From Acidobacteriota bacterium (GTDB lineage Bacteria > Acidobacteriota > Terriglobia > Acidiferrales > UBA7541), in contig PLZZ01000155.1 in the NCBI GenBank assembly GCA_003153585.1, forward strand, positions 5,934-19,588: a stretch of 13,655 bases of DNA. The letters run 5' to 3'. Below are positions 7,955-13,655 of this stretch, piece after piece. Position numbers and translations under genes: made by a program. Numbering within the stretch: position 1 is the first letter of the stretch; each line of letters opens with the position of its first letter. The notes under the pieces were generated by a model, which worked only from the letters and a program-made list of their open reading frames with translations, was not told the origin of the DNA and searched no databases.

Positions 7955-9061
7955 ATGGCGGTCGTAGCCCGGGATTGTCGGCCATTTGAGGATTTGTGGT
8001 ACCGTCGAAGTGTGAGCCATTGCTTCCGCTTCTCCCTTCTCCCTTCGCGTCGCCGCGGAATTTCATTTATTGCCGTAGCCGTCCTTAGCGCATCGTCTCT
8101 CGTTTTCATTTTATTTTGTTCGCCGAATGCCACAGCCCAACAGAGGCAGGACGTACCCGGGGACGAAATAATCGCAAACCTTGCAGCGGGACGCGTGATT
8201 ATCGCAGTGGTAAAAGATGCCATTCTAATCGCCACCATCGAGAATCCCATCGAACCTCAGACCCGTCTGCCGGCCCCGGTCGAGCTCAACTCGAGGCGCG
8301 TGGGAATTTTTCTCGGCGCCGTCGAATGGATTTCTCCATCCTCGCAAGTGGAATTCGCCCGCCTCGACAAAGATCTTCCCCACCTTCACGGTCAAGTTGC
8401 TTCGATCGCTCCTCACTTGCAGCAGGCCCAACCGACTGCCGAGGCTGCCGATATTGATTCCATCGGCCACGGTGTCTCCGAGCGCCTGAACGAAATCGCA
8501 AGAAATCTTCACGGCAGAATAGATTTGCCCGCGAACGAGCCGGTTGCTGTACTGATTCTCGCGGACTACATGGAAGGGTACGGTCCCGAAATTTGGCAAC
8601 TAAGTTTTACGCTTCGGCAGTCCATGCAGCGCGAAGATTATTTCGACACGCACGTTTCATTGCCGCAGTACGTTCAATTGTGGCCCCCGGAAAAGGGCCA
8701 GCCGCGCACCCTCGTCGAATTTCACTACCCGCCGGAAGGCGTCGTGCCCTCGCTGATCGACCTGATTCGAAATAAGGATGCTGGCATCGAAAAACTCTGT
8801 TCTTCGGACGTGAAAATGCGGAACGTTCGGGACCGTTTTCTGCAGGGCGAAAGCAACAAAATTCTGGCGGCGGATGCGATCCAGTTCTTGCGCGCGGCGA
8901 TCGGCATCGTCGCGCCCCCGAACTCACGCCAAACAATCTCCACGATCGGCGTCGAATCAGGCTTTCAATGGATTCTCCAGCCTCCGCCCGAGCCGAAGAA
9001 TCCCCGCCTGGAAAAGGAACGTCCTGAGGGCGCCCCGTCGCTGTTGCACCCCAGTTTCTGA
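7955..9061 (+). CDS. Secreted protein of unknown function
   Basis: I do not recognise this 368-residue protein. Residues 32-62 look like a signal peptide: an RRR n-region, a hydrophobic core about 36-54, and a cleavage site near NATAQ. That leaves a long atypical N-terminal extension, and no ribosome binding site precedes ATG 7955. An in-frame GTG at 8012 (residue 20) would give a better-proportioned signal peptide and may be the true start. The mature part is soluble-looking: a beta-rich region about 70-140, a mixed middle part, and a Pro-rich charged C-terminal end from about 345. No enzyme motif, lipobox or further membrane segment is visible. It stands alone, divergent from the pentapeptide-repeat gene and convergent with purE. 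The coding call rests on length, signal peptide and consistent codon use. Confidence 0.72.
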   Translation: MAVVARDCRPFEDLWYRRSVSHCFRFSLLPSRRRGISFIAVAVLSASSLVFILFCSPNATAQQRQDVPGDEIIANLAAGRVIIAVVKDAILIATIENPIEPQTRLPAPVELNSRRVGIFLGAVEWISPSSQVEFARLDKDLPHLHGQVASIAPHLQQAQPTAEAADIDSIGHGVSERLNEIARNLHGRIDLPANEPVAVLILADYMEGYGPEIWQLSFTLRQSMQREDYFDTHVSLPQYVQLWPPEKGQPRTLVEFHYPPEGVVPSLIDLIRNKDAGIEKLCSSDVKMRNVRDRFLQGESNKILAADAIQFLRAAIGIVAPPNSRQTISTIGVESGFQWILQPPPEPKNPRLEKERPEGAPSLLHPSF

Positions 9062-9169
9062 ATCAACACATAGTTGATGGAAAAACTTTAGCAGTCCGCC
9101 GGTCTTTCAGCATATCGCAGAGTAAAACACTGCCATCCGCAGGCCGGCGACTTTAATCGTCGCTCAAGT

Positions 9170-9703
9170 CTATTTCTTGTCCGCAAGCTGTTGCTTCAGG
9201 CGCGCATTCTTCTCACCCACCGAACGCTCAAGATCCTGTTTATGCGCGACCAGTTTCCGCGCGATTTCGGGGTCCGAAAGCCCCAAAATCTCCGCTGCAA
9301 AAATCGCGGAGTTTACTGCGCCCGCCTTGTCAATTGCCATGGTTGCGACCGGGATTCCGCCGGGCATCTGCACAGTCGATAGCAGCGCGTCGAGTCCGTT
9401 CAACGAGCTTGTTCCCATGGGGACTCCAATCACCGGCAGCGTAGTGTTTGCCGCGATCACTCCCGCCAGATGCGCCGCAGCGCCCGCCGCCGCAATCAAA
9501 ACTTTCAAGCCACGCTTAGACGCTGTTGTTGCATATTCATGCGCGCGCGCGGGTGTGCGATGCGCAGACACCACTTCCAATTCGTACGGAATCCCAAACT
9601 TCTCGAGGGTTTTCGCCGCCTCGCTCATCACCGGGAAATCCGTATCCGAACCCATCAGAATTCCAATCAGAGCCCCAGCTTCCTGCTTGTGTTCCTTAGC
9701 CAC
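9170..9703 (-). CDS. purE: N5-carboxyaminoimidazole ribonucleotide mutase PurE (class I)
   Basis: PurE converts N5-CAIR to CAIR in de novo purine synthesis, in the cytoplasm as an octamer. The 177-residue protein has the substrate loop GSDTD (18-22), SAHRTP (46-51) with the catalytic His48, AGAAAHLAGVIAANTTLPVI (73-92) and the QMPGGIPVAT strand. This pattern fits the bacterial class I enzyme, which normally works with PurK; no purK lies in this window. The start is GTG at 9703, set by a strong AAGGAGA ribosome binding site. The C-terminal part is a charged helix (KQDLERSVGEKNARLKQQL), usual for the family. The gene follows purD with a 79-bp gap and is probably cotranscribed with it. Confidence 0.97.
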   Translation of the reverse strand: MAKEHKQEAGALIGILMGSDTDFPVMSEAAKTLEKFGIPYELEVVSAHRTPARAHEYATTASKRGLKVLIAAAGAAAHLAGVIAANTTLPVIGVPMGTSSLNGLDALLSTVQMPGGIPVATMAIDKAGAVNSAIFAAEILGLSDPEIARKLVAHKQDLERSVGEKNARLKQQLADKK

Positions 9704-9710
9704 CGGCTAA

Positions 9711-9717
9711 TCTCCTT
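9711..9717 (-). promoter_or_regulatory. purE Shine-Dalgarno AAGGAGA
   Basis: On the minus strand AAGGAGA lies seven bases before the GTG at 9703-9701. This decides the purE start at a GTG codon. Confidence 0.85.
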
Positions 9718-9782
9718 GTTCCGAATCTTAAACTTCTTTCATGAGAAACCTATGCGCCATACACATGAATAGACGACCTACC

Positions 9783-11084
9783 TCATCCTTTCGATACTTC
9801 CGCGGCCGCCTCTCGCGGCGCCTTGGAGGTTCCGATATCCTTTCGATAGTGTGCCCCAGCGATTCTGACCTTGCCGGCTGCTTCGTACGCAATCTTGCTT
9901 GCCGCTGGCAAATCCGCGGCGATGGCTCCCACGCTGAGCACTCGACCACCAGTGGTGTAATACTTCTCGCCCTCGCGTCGAGTGCCTGCATGGAAGATCA
10001 ATGCACCTGAAACAGTCGCGGCCGCTTCCAGCCCAGTGATCTCTTTGCCGATTTTGGGGTTCTCAGGATAGCCTTCCGAAGCGACGACCACGCAAACGCT
10101 TGCGCCATTCGAAGATTTTGCCTGAACCGACGCAAGCTCCCCGCGCGCTGCACGGGCGCACGCATCGGCGAAGTCAAAATCTGCGCGCAGCAATATCGCT
10201 TGCGTCTCGGGATCGCCGAGCCGGCAATTGTATTCGAGAACTTTTGGGCCATCCGAGGTCAGCATCAATCCAAAATAAAGAAACCCACAATAGTTCAGCC
10301 CCTCTTTCGCCAGACCAGCTAGAGTTGGCTGCACGATCGTCTCGAGAATTTTCTTCTCCAACTCCGGCGGCAAAATATCTGCGCCCGAAAAGGCGCCCAT
10401 GCCGCCTGTGTTCGGGCCTTCATCATTGTCGTAAGCCCGCTTGTGGTCGCGTGTCGGCGCAAGAGAAACAAAATCCTTTCCATCCATCAGGATGATGTAC
10501 GAAAGCTCGCGCCCTGCAAGTCCTTCTTCGAGCAAAACGCGCTTGCCCGCGTCGCCGAACTCATTCTTCTCCATGAGGCGATCGATGAACGCGGCCGCTT
10601 CGTCAGGCGACGAAGTCACTAGCACGCCCTTGCCAGCGCACAATCCATCAGCTTTCACCACCAGCGGCCAATCAACCGAACAAAGCGACGTATAAGCGTC
10701 AATCGGCGAATCATAAATTCCGTACGTCGACGCTGTAGGAATTTTGAAGCGCTCCATAAATCTCTTGGCAAAAACCTTACTGCCTTCGAGCTGCGCAGCC
10801 TTTTGCGAAGGTCCTAGAATCGCAAGACCGCGCTTTGCAAATTCATCCGCAATCCCGCTCGCCAGCGGCACCTCCGGCCCCACAATGGTGAGCTCCGCTC
10901 CGAGCTTGCTAGCTAGGTCGGCCGCCGCATTCAAGTCCTTCAAATCCAGTGGAAAGCATTCCGCGTCCTTGGAAATCCCCCCGTTCCCCGGGGCACACCA
11001 CACCGCCTCAACCGTGGTGCTCTGCCGTAGCTTCCACACCATCGCGTGCTCGCGCCCGCCACTGCCGATCACAAGTATTTTCAT
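9783..11084 (-). CDS. purD: Phosphoribosylamine-glycine ligase PurD
   Basis: PurD joins phosphoribosylamine and glycine with ATP to make GAR, the second step of purine synthesis. I set the start at ATG 11084, giving 433 residues beginning MKILVIGSGGREHAM, the canonical PurD N-terminus. The open frame runs 42 codons further upstream, but that part has no family resemblance and would include the promoter. Visible motifs are GSGGREHA (7-14), GPSQKAAQLEGSK (91-103), the ATP-grasp VVKADGLCAGKGVLV (142-156), PTRDHKRAYDNDEGPNTGGM (210-229) and the metal-binding EYNCRLGDPETQ (284-295). The length is typical. It is the first gene of a purD-purE transcript driven by the promoter at 11110-11138. Confidence 0.97.
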   Translation of the reverse strand: MKILVIGSGGREHAMVWKLRQSTTVEAVWCAPGNGGISKDAECFPLDLKDLNAAADLASKLGAELTIVGPEVPLASGIADEFAKRGLAILGPSQKAAQLEGSKVFAKRFMERFKIPTASTYGIYDSPIDAYTSLCSVDWPLVVKADGLCAGKGVLVTSSPDEAAAFIDRLMEKNEFGDAGKRVLLEEGLAGRELSYIILMDGKDFVSLAPTRDHKRAYDNDEGPNTGGMGAFSGADILPPELEKKILETIVQPTLAGLAKEGLNYCGFLYFGLMLTSDGPKVLEYNCRLGDPETQAILLRADFDFADACARAARGELASVQAKSSNGASVCVVVASEGYPENPKIGKEITGLEAAATVSGALIFHAGTRREGEKYYTTGGRVLSVGAIAADLPAASKIAYEAAGKVRIAGAHYRKDIGTSKAPREAAAEVSKG

Positions 11085-11109
11085 GCTTGTCCGCTGAACA
11101 GAACCAAGA

Positions 11110-11138
11110 ACGATACGAGGGCGCTCTGCCGGTGTCAA
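11110..11138 (-). promoter_or_regulatory. Probable sigma-70 promoter of purD-purE
   Basis: On the minus strand a perfect TTGACA (plus-strand 11133-11138) is followed after exactly 17 bp by TATCGT (11110-11115, four of six matches to TATAAT). The predicted start of transcription is near 11103, about 20 bases before ATG 11084. It supports the shorter PurD start and lies within the divergent gap to the protease gene. Confidence 0.6.
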
Positions 11139-11169
11139 CAAGAGTTCGCCTTGCCCACTCGTCCCAAAA

Positions 11170-11913
11170 ATGCTTTCATCTAGTGAGATGCATTGGGACT
11201 TCGCACTCATCCTGATTTTTCTCGGCGTCGCGGTCCCTGTCCTGGGACGACGTCGGATTCGCCAATTACTAGACTCTCCCGAAACGTCAAAGATGGACCG
11301 CCTCTCGATTTACGCTTCCACGATCACTTTTCAGTGGCTTGCCGCGGTGATTATTCTTTGGCGCACTCGCGCCCACGGAATCACGCTTGCCCAGCTCGGA
11401 GTGGCAATTCCCAAGCCCGCTCTCGCCATCACAATTGCAATTGTTCTTGCCACTCTAATTTCGGTCAACCAGATCTACAGCCTCCGTCGTCTCGTAGCAA
11501 AACCGTCAGAAATAAAGGGCGTCTTGCCTCAACTTGCTCTAAAACTCTTTCCTCGGGACGCTGTTGAACGCCTGATATTTTTTGCACTGGTCGTCACTGT
11601 GGCCATGTGTGAAGAGTTCATTTACCGCGGTTTCGTTCAACGTGCATTTCAGGATTGGGCAGGCGGGTACGTGGTAGCCGGAATTCTCGGCTCGGCAGTC
11701 TTTTTCGCTCTGGCACATGTTTATCAAGGACGCAAAGGCTTAACAACTACGCTTATAGTAGGAGGCATATTTTCCGTTGTCCGAGCATGGACAAGTAGCC
11801 TATTCCCAACGATCGTGGCTCACTTCATCGCGGATTTCAGCATTGGCATCTTGGCCCCTGCAAAGCTGCGCAGGGCCACAGGAACAGGTCCGGCAAGTGA
11901 GTCGCTAAAATAG
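11170..11913 (+). CDS. CPBP-family (CAAX/ABI) intramembrane metalloprotease
   Basis: The 247-residue integral membrane protein carries the three motifs of the CPBP family, which cleaves substrates within or next to the membrane using a metal-activated water. Motif 1 is CEEFIYRGF with Glu148, Glu149 and Arg153. Motif 2 is FALAHVYQG with His183. Motif 3 is AHFIADF with His218 and Asp222. About seven hydrophobic segments are visible, including about 8-25, 53-64, 84-100, 134-147 and 167-187. ATG 11170 has no ribosome binding site; the in-frame ATG at 11188 (Met7, MHWDFALIL) is an equally good start. The substrate is unknown; bacterial members range from prenyl-protein-type proteases to bacteriocin-immunity proteins. 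It diverges from purD and lies 52 bp before rsmG on the same strand. Confidence 0.87.
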   Translation: MLSSSEMHWDFALILIFLGVAVPVLGRRRIRQLLDSPETSKMDRLSIYASTITFQWLAAVIILWRTRAHGITLAQLGVAIPKPALAITIAIVLATLISVNQIYSLRRLVAKPSEIKGVLPQLALKLFPRDAVERLIFFALVVTVAMCEEFIYRGFVQRAFQDWAGGYVVAGILGSAVFFALAHVYQGRKGLTTTLIVGGIFSVVRAWTSSLFPTIVAHFIADFSIGILAPAKLRRATGTGPASESLK

Positions 11914-11965
11914 CATATGTGTGTGACAAGTCTATTACTTACTTATAGATAGGCGTTATGTTCAG

Positions 11966-12592
11966 ATGACAGTTCTCACCGATGGTGTCATTTCTGAGGA
12001 ACTCCGGACCTATGGTGTTTCGGCCACGGCCGACATTTGCTCTGCAATTCGCACATATATCTCGCTTCTGCTGCACTGGAACCGAACGATCTCGTTAACA
12101 GCTGTCACAGATCCTCTCGAAGTTCTGCGATTTCATTTTGGAGAGAGCATGTTTGCCGCATCTAGCATTGCAAATCGAAATGGTCGGCTCGCCGACGTTG
12201 GCTCTGGCGCTGGTTTTCCCGGTATCCCGCTAAAGCTCGCCCTTCCTGCTCTAGAGGTGATACTTATCGAATCGAACGCCAAAAAAGCGGCCTTTTTGGC
12301 TGAAGCGATCCGTGAGCTCGGCCTCGAGCGCACCGAAATATACCGCGGACGTTTTGAGGATTTCCGCGCAGAAGGTCCGGAGTTCGATTTCGTTACGGCT
12401 CGAGCCATCGGTAGACACGAAGAACTCATAAAGTGGGCGTTTGGTGCAATCAAATTGGGTGGAAACCTAATTCTTTGGCTGGGGGCCGATGACGCCGCTC
12501 AAGTAATGTTGAAAAAGCCTTGGCGGTGGTCCAAGCCCTTGCCTATCCCCTGGTCACATAGCCGAACTATCCTAGTTGGCTTTTCAGACTAG
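11966..12592 (+). CDS. rsmG: 16S rRNA (guanine-N7) methyltransferase RsmG (GidB)
   Basis: RsmG methylates the N7 of G527 (E. coli numbering) in 16S rRNA using S-adenosylmethionine; loss gives low-level streptomycin resistance in several bacteria. The 208-residue protein has the family features in order: LLLHWNRTISLTAVTDP (34-50), the cofactor-binding loop ADVGSGAGFPGIPLKL (76-91), the acidic strand end VILIESNAKKAAFL (98-111) with Glu102, and VTARAIG (143-149). The length is at the short end of the normal range. ATG 11966 is the best start, although its ribosome binding site is weak. Its position just before parS sites and parA-parB is the classical near-origin arrangement seen in many bacterial phyla. 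Confidence 0.95.
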   Translation: MTVLTDGVISEELRTYGVSATADICSAIRTYISLLLHWNRTISLTAVTDPLEVLRFHFGESMFAASSIANRNGRLADVGSGAGFPGIPLKLALPALEVILIESNAKKAAFLAEAIRELGLERTEIYRGRFEDFRAEGPEFDFVTARAIGRHEELIKWAFGAIKLGGNLILWLGADDAAQVMLKKPWRWSKPLPIPWSHSRTILVGFSD

Positions 12593-12610
12593 GGAGCCAC
12601 TAGGCATCGA

Positions 12611-12626
12611 TGTTCCACGTGGAACA
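12611..12626. promoter_or_regulatory. parS centromere site 1 (perfect palindrome)
   Basis: TGTTCCACGTGGAACA is a perfect 16-bp palindrome and matches the conserved bacterial parS element recognised by the ParB helix-turn-helix (Bacillus consensus TGTTNCACGTGAAACA). It lies 18 bp after the rsmG stop and about 94 bp before parA. ParB loads here as a CTP-dependent clamp and nucleates the segregation complex. Confidence 0.93.
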
Positions 12627-12644
12627 TTTCGATTCCGCGAAGAC

Positions 12645-12660
12645 TGTTCCACGTGAAACG
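12645..12660. promoter_or_regulatory. parS centromere site 2
   Basis: TGTTCCACGTGAAACG matches the parS consensus except for the final base. Its centre is 34 bp from that of site 1. It ends two bases before the putative -35 box of parA, so ParB bound here could repress parA-parB transcription. Confidence 0.88.
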
Positions 12661-12662
12661 TC

Positions 12663-12692
12663 TTGCATGTTCTAAAAGCTTTCTGCTAGATT
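12663..12692 (+). promoter_or_regulatory. Probable parA promoter with extended -10
   Basis: TTGCAT (12663-12668) and TAGATT (12687-12692) are separated by 18 bp, and the -10 is preceded by TG at 12684-12685, the extended -10 signature. Transcription would start near 12699, giving a leader of about 20 bases that contains the GGGGG ribosome-binding element at 12707-12711. Confidence 0.5.
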
Positions 12693-12719
12693 CGCGGCTG
12701 CATACCGGGGGCTATCGCA

Positions 12720-13652
12720 TTGGCTCGCATCATCGCGATCGCAAATCAAAAAGGTGGCGTTGGAAAAACAACTACTGCAGTTAACCTCGGCGCTTCTTTA
12801 GCAGCCTCTGAACAGAAAACGCTCGTGATTGACTGCGATCCGCAAGGCAACACAACTAGCGCACTTGGTTTTCCGAAGGATCCGGCTAGAAGGACTCTCT
12901 ATCAAACGCTAATACTCGATGAGCCAATCGAACGCGTAACGTTGGACGCCCAGGTCGAGGGACTAGATCTAATTCCATCGGACAAGAACCTGGTAGGCGC
13001 GTCGGTAGAGCTTGTCCTAATGGAGAATCGGGAATATCGCCTAAGAGCGGCCATCTCCGGCATAAAGGAAAAGTACGATTACATTCTCATAGATTGCCCA
13101 CCGGCGCTCGATCTACTTACGCTTAACGCCCTAGCCGCAAGCGATTCAGTCCTTGTACCCATCCAATGCGAGTACCTGGCCCTTGAAGGAGTTTCGGAGC
13201 TCCTCGATACGCTGATGCGCCTGCGCCGCACGATCAATCCCTCCCTTGCTATCGAGGGTATCCTACTGACGATGTACGATGACCGTACGACTCTCTCAAA
13301 GCAGGTAGCGGCAGATCTAAGGAGCTTCTTCGGTGGCCAAGTATTCGATACTGTAATTCCCAGAAACGTACGGCTGGCTGAAGCCCCAAGTCACGGCATG
13401 CCCGTAATGTTCTACGACATTCATAGTAAAGGCGCGGAGAGCTATATTCAACTTGCCAAGGAGGTTATCGCTAATGCCCAGAAACGCGTTGGGTCGGGGC
13501 CTGAGCGCTCTGATCAGGGATCCGGAGCCCAATCAGCCGCAGCCGCCACCGCAGGGGCCAGCGGCGGCGCTGGAGCACCCGCCAGCTCCAACACGCCCGA
13601 CGACAGCACCGGGACCAGCGGCAGCGGCGGTGCCGGCACTGGCTCCGATTGA
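12720..13652 (+). CDS. parA: Chromosome partitioning ATPase ParA (Soj)
   Basis: ParA is a deviant-Walker ATPase that binds DNA non-specifically as an ATP dimer and pulls ParB-parS complexes apart. The start is TTG at 12720, with GGGGG eight bases upstream. Visible are the deviant Walker A KGGVGKTT (11-18, with Lys11 and Lys16), LVIDCDPQGNTTSALG (35-50, Asp40), and Walker B YILIDCPPALDLLTLNAL (121-138, Asp125). Normal chromosomal ParA proteins are about 250-260 residues and end near LAKEV. Here LAKEVIAN is at 245-252, yet the frame stays open to 310 residues. The last 58 form a Gly/Ser/Ala/Thr-rich tail that overlaps parB out of phase. Codons before the overlap are less GC-rich than those of the kinase operon. 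ParA function is certain, but whether the tail is real is not: a single base missing near 13470 would explain it. Confidence 0.95.
   Translation: MARIIAIANQKGGVGKTTTAVNLGASLAASEQKTLVIDCDPQGNTTSALGFPKDPARRTLYQTLILDEPIERVTLDAQVEGLDLIPSDKNLVGASVELVLMENREYRLRAAISGIKEKYDYILIDCPPALDLLTLNALAASDSVLVPIQCEYLALEGVSELLDTLMRLRRTINPSLAIEGILLTMYDDRTTLSKQVAADLRSFFGGQVFDTVIPRNVRLAEAPSHGMPVMFYDIHSKGAESYIQLAKEVIANAQKRVGSGPERSDQGSGAQSAAAATAGASGGAGAPASSNTPDDSTGTSGSGGAGTGSD
13458..13464 (+). promoter_or_regulatory. parB Shine-Dalgarno AAGGAGG
   Basis: AAGGAGG lies nine bases before the ATG at 13474, inside the parA coding sequence. It is the strongest evidence that parB starts here rather than after the parA stop at 13652. 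Confidence 0.9.
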
Positions 13653-13655
13653 CGG
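13474..13655 (+). CDS. parB: ParB chromosome-partitioning protein, N-terminal part (runs off the window)
   Basis: In a frame different from parA, ATG 13474 opens a reading frame without a stop up to the window edge (60 full codons). It begins MPRNALGRGLSALI, the conserved ParB/Spo0J N-terminal peptide (compare LGKG-x-ALF/I in Spo0J). This peptide contacts ParA and stimulates its ATPase through a basic residue. A Pro/Ala-rich linker follows (about residues 17-57), then the likely lead-in to the CTPase domain. The DNA-binding and CTPase domains lie beyond the window. The start is supported by the AAGGAGG element. At least 179 bp are shared with the parA frame, which is unusual. TAATG at 13472-13476 gives the pattern of a stop/start overlap, but in neither of the two coding frames. 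Confidence 0.9.
   Translation, partial: MPRNALGRGLSALIRDPEPNQPQPPPQGPAAALEHPPAPTRPTTAPGPAAAAVPALAPID

Noticed and set aside
9147..9163. Hairpin GCGAC/GTCGC between the convergent secreted-protein and purE genes as a terminator
   Set aside because: The stem is only five base pairs and no T-run follows on either strand.
9177..9710. 177-codon plus-strand frame opposite purE
   Set aside because: All PurE motifs and the AAGGAGA site are on the minus strand; the plus-strand protein has no recognisable features.
11085..11210. Extra 42 codons at the front of the purD reading frame
   Set aside because: The family N-terminus begins at Met 11084. The extension shows no resemblance to PurD, spans the TTGACA/TATCGT promoter, and overlaps the divergent protease gene.
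11923..11949. Promoter for rsmG (GTGACA and TATAGA)
   Set aside because: The spacer is only 15 bp and the leader would be very short; rsmG may be read from the protease transcript instead.

Overview
The window looks like a stretch of Acidobacteriota (Terriglobia-like) chromosome, probably near the replication origin. This placement is inferred. It rests on a Gram-negative envelope (a Kdo-modifying enzyme, an outer-membrane barrel with a C-terminal Phe), on a small secreted barrel with an N-terminal carboxypeptidase-regulatory-like domain, on a multi-membrane-segment/GAF/PAS sensor kinase of a type common in that phylum, and on moderately high GC. The origin link comes from the rsmG-parS-parA-parB order at the right end, with two clear parS sites. 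No tRNA, rRNA, CRISPR array, transposase or phage gene was seen. No gene-free stretch exceeds 300 bases; the longest gap is 1864-2057.

Layout. Positions 1-1863 (+) hold the tail of an unidentified protein and a signal-peptide-bearing outer-membrane barrel protein. Positions 2058-6354 (+) hold a two-component pair: a sensor histidine kinase with a periplasmic PDZ domain and ten predicted membrane segments, overlapping by 8 bp an NtrC-type sigma-54 activator. Its sigma-54 contact loop reads GAFTSA instead of GAFTGA. Positions 6402-7901 (-) hold a pentapeptide-repeat protein abutted by a Kdo 3-hydroxylase (KdoO-like). A divergent intergenic region with an inverted repeat separates these from an unrecognised secreted protein (7955-9061, +). 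Positions 9170-11084 (-) are a purD-purE purine operon behind a good sigma-70-type promoter. Positions 11170-12592 (+) hold a CPBP intramembrane protease and the 16S rRNA methyltransferase RsmG. Positions 12593-13655 hold two parS sites, a promoter, parA, and the start of parB.

The right end is the most notable part. parB begins at 13474 with an ideal ribosome binding site, well inside the parA reading frame, and the two frames then run together out of phase for at least 179 bp. A TAA sits across the parB start (TAATG at 13472-13476) in the third frame. A single extra base just before it would give ParA a normal length and a classical stop/start overlap. The long ParA tail is therefore either dual coding or the product of a one-base deletion.

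The genes do not form one pathway. They group as envelope/outer membrane (barrel, Kdo hydroxylase, secreted protein), signalling (kinase and sigma-54 activator), purine synthesis, and chromosome segregation/ribosome maturation.
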